From Candidatus Moraniibacteriota bacterium (lineage in GTDB: Bacteria; Patescibacteriota; Minisyncoccia; Moranbacterales; UBA1568): DNA of 6,984 nt. Below, in pieces: positions 5,925 to 6,984 of this stretch. Below the pieces are notes generated by a model, which saw only the letters and a list, made by a program, of their open reading frames with translations, did no database searches and was not told the origin of the DNA. The DNA is taken from NCBI GenBank assembly GCA_030690925.1, contig JAUYFO010000056.1, positions 1 to 6,984 of the forward strand, read 5' to 3'. Numbering within the stretch: position 1 is the first letter of the stretch; each line of letters starts with the position of its first letter. Position numbers and translations under genes: made by a program.

Positions 5925-6614
5925 TTACAACTTGATACGGAGACTCGGACCCATGGTGGAACAAATGGAAAGCGACTTGATCAGCCGACCCTTCATATTT
6001 TCTGGCTTAGAACGGTCGAGTGTCTCACGGAATGTCCGGTAATTCTCGACCAACTGTTCTTTGGTAAAAGAAGCTTTACCAATCACCTGGTGCAGATTGC
6101 CAGTGTCGTCGTTCTTGAAGCTGACTTTCTTCCCAAGCTTGAGCACTTCCACGGCTTCTTTAATCTTGATCGTCACCGTTTCGGTCTTGGGTGATGGCAT
6201 CATGCCCTTTGGCCCCAGAATCTTGGCGATGACGGCCAACTTGGGCATCATTTCTGGAGTAGCCAGGATAACATCAAAGTCTGTTCCGGGGGTCAGTTTG
6301 CCACTTTTGATATCAGCGATAATCTCTTCTCCTCCGATCAAGTCGGCTTTGGCCTCCTCGGCCTCTTTTTCCTTGGTGCTGGTCACCACCGCCACCTTCT
6401 GACTGCGGCCGGTGCCATGAGGCAGAATCACCGTGGCCCGCACCATTTCGTCGGACTTCTTTGGATTGATCCCCAGGCGCACATGCACCTCCACCGACTC
6501 GTCAAACTTGGCGGTCTTGTTCTCTTTCAAAAAAGCAATGGCCTCCTCTCCAGTATAGTCCTTACCTGCTTCCAGCTTGTCTACCACTGCGCGGTATTGT
6601 TTCCCGTGTTTCAT
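5925..6614 (-). CDS. rplA: 50S ribosomal protein L1
   Basis: L1 binds the flexible stalk of 23S rRNA near the ribosomal E site, helps release tRNA, and in many bacteria represses translation of its own mRNA. With the ATG at 6614 the protein has 229 residues, the family norm, and starts MKHGKQYRAV as L1 proteins do. Visible blocks are FDESVEVHVRLG (37-48), LPHGTGR (64-70), the family signature KILGPKGMMPSPK (131-143) and the C-terminal STMGPS (219-224) RNA-binding stretch. A GTG 14 codons upstream is open but lies in the predicted L1-binding hairpin and adds sequence L1 does not normally have. No ribosome site precedes the ATG. rplK lies upstream and dcd directly downstream, where rplJ would often be found. 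Confidence 0.96.
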   Translation of the reverse strand: MKHGKQYRAVVDKLEAGKDYTGEEAIAFLKENKTAKFDESVEVHVRLGINPKKSDEMVRATVILPHGTGRSQKVAVVTSTKEKEAEEAKADLIGGEEIIADIKSGKLTPGTDFDVILATPEMMPKLAVIAKILGPKGMMPSPKTETVTIKIKEAVEVLKLGKKVSFKNDDTGNLHQVIGKASFTKEQLVENYRTFRETLDRSKPENMKGRLIKSLSICSTMGPSLRIKL

Positions 6615-6618
6615 ATGT

Positions 6619-6659
6619 TTCGTGGTGATAACGTCCGTAAGCTGGCGGACTCCCACAAA
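6619..6659 (-). promoter_or_regulatory. Putative ribosomal protein L1 autoregulatory leader
   Basis: In the minus-strand RNA, GUGG (6656-6653) pairs with CCAC (6625-6622), extended outward by UUU against GAA-type pairs. An inner stem GUCCG/CGGAC (6650-6646 with 6637-6633) closes an 8-nt loop. Between the stems is an asymmetric internal loop of GA on one side and 7 nt on the other. The GUGGGAG start and the CCAC return after an asymmetric loop copy the layout of the L1 site in 23S rRNA helices 76-77, as recalled from E. coli. The structure ends 7 nt before the rplA ATG, so bound L1 would block initiation. The feedback itself is inferred. Confidence 0.72.
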
Positions 6660-6690
6660 TTAAAGATTTATTCAGAATTTATATTGAAAA

Positions 6691-6984
6691 CTATTCTACT
6701 ACCTTAATACCCATAGAACGAGCGGAGCCGGCGATAATCTTCATAGCGGCATCGACATCATTGGCCGAGAGATCAGTCATTTTCTTTTCCGCGATTTCAC
6801 GCACTTGAGCCGAGGTTACCTGACCGACCTTATCCTTGAGTGGATTGGCAGCAGCCTTGGTAATGCCAGCAGCCTTCTTCAGCAGGTCGGAAGCAGGAGA
6901 CGTCTTGAGCACAAAAGTAAACGTCCGATCCTCGAACACCGTGATTTCAGCGGGTACCACATCTCCCATGCGATCCTGAGTAGC
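6691..6984 (-). CDS. rplK: 50S ribosomal protein L11, 5' end missing
   Basis: L11 sits at the GTPase-associated centre of the large subunit and binds 23S rRNA through its C-terminal domain. The window holds the last 97 residues, in frame from the right edge; full-length proteins have about 140, so roughly the first 45 are missing. The segment starting [19 protein letters not shown] covers the end of the N-terminal domain. It is followed by [19 protein letters not shown] and by the RNA-binding C-terminal domain with [23 protein letters not shown] and the near-universal ARSMGIKV end. The internal ATG at 6969 is not the start, because the family sequence continues upstream of it. The next gene is rplA, separated by a 76-nt gap that holds the putative L1 leader. 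Confidence 0.97.
   Translation of the reverse strand, partial: ATQDRMGDVVPAEITVFEDRTFTFVLKTSPASDLLKKAAGITKAAANPLKDKVGQVTSAQVREIAEKKMTDLSANDVDAAMKIIAGSARSMGIKVVE

Noticed and set aside
5856..6402. Two overlapping open plus-strand frames opposite rplA
   Set aside because: They mirror the codon pattern of rplA, show no protein motif, and have no promoter or ribosome site.
6615..6656. GTG start for rplA that would add 14 residues
   Set aside because: The added residues do not match L1 N-termini, and the GTG is the first base-paired segment of the likely L1 leader.
1..6984. CRISPR array, transposon, prophage or defence system
   Set aside because: No spaced direct repeats, terminal inverted repeats, transposase, integrase or defence-type domains were seen; all coding sequence is explained by housekeeping and nucleotide genes.

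Overview
This is a gene-dense bacterial window in which every supported gene lies on the minus strand, so it reads from right to left. It holds ten protein genes, two of them cut by the window edges: rplK, rplA, dcd, an HD-domain hydrolase, thyA, folA, a P-loop nucleotide kinase, tmk, dut and gatB. The genetic code looks standard, because TGA and TAG both end proteins where their families end. I saw no tRNA, rRNA, CRISPR array, transposase or phage gene. The tight packing, an archaeal/uncultivated-type Dcd and the unusual company kept by rplK-rplA suggest an uncultivated, small-genome bacterium such as a Patescibacteria/CPR member. That placement is an inference, not something the window proves.

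Right part (6984-5321): the 3' part of rplK, then rplA, then dcd. The rplK-rplA gap can fold into a structure resembling the 23S rRNA site that binds ribosomal protein L1, which suggests L1 represses its own translation. dcd follows rplA by 10 nt, and its stop codon lies inside a strong intrinsic terminator.

Middle part (5320-4412): one HD-domain gene forms its own transcription unit. It has a near-consensus promoter (TTGACA, 17 nt, TACACT), a strong ribosome binding site and its own intrinsic terminator. The spacing of its metal ligands matches YfbR-type 5'-deoxynucleotidases.

Left part (4394-1): a second promoter appears to drive thyA-folA-kinase-tmk-dut-gatB. Spacing is close, with an ATGA overlap at tmk/dut and ribosome binding sites overlapping upstream stop codons at tmk and gatB. 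The only larger gap, folA to kinase, holds a 32-nt near-perfect palindrome.

Together the genes form an almost complete route to dTTP. Dcd turns dCTP into dUTP, Dut makes dUMP, ThyA makes dTMP, FolA recycles the folate, and Tmk makes dTDP. The HD protein and the extra kinase plausibly adjust dNMP pools. gatB, a translation gene, rides at the end of the operon. No obvious new defence or mobile system is present. The points most worth a second look are the L1-type leader, the dcd/terminator overlap, the separately controlled HD gene and the palindrome.
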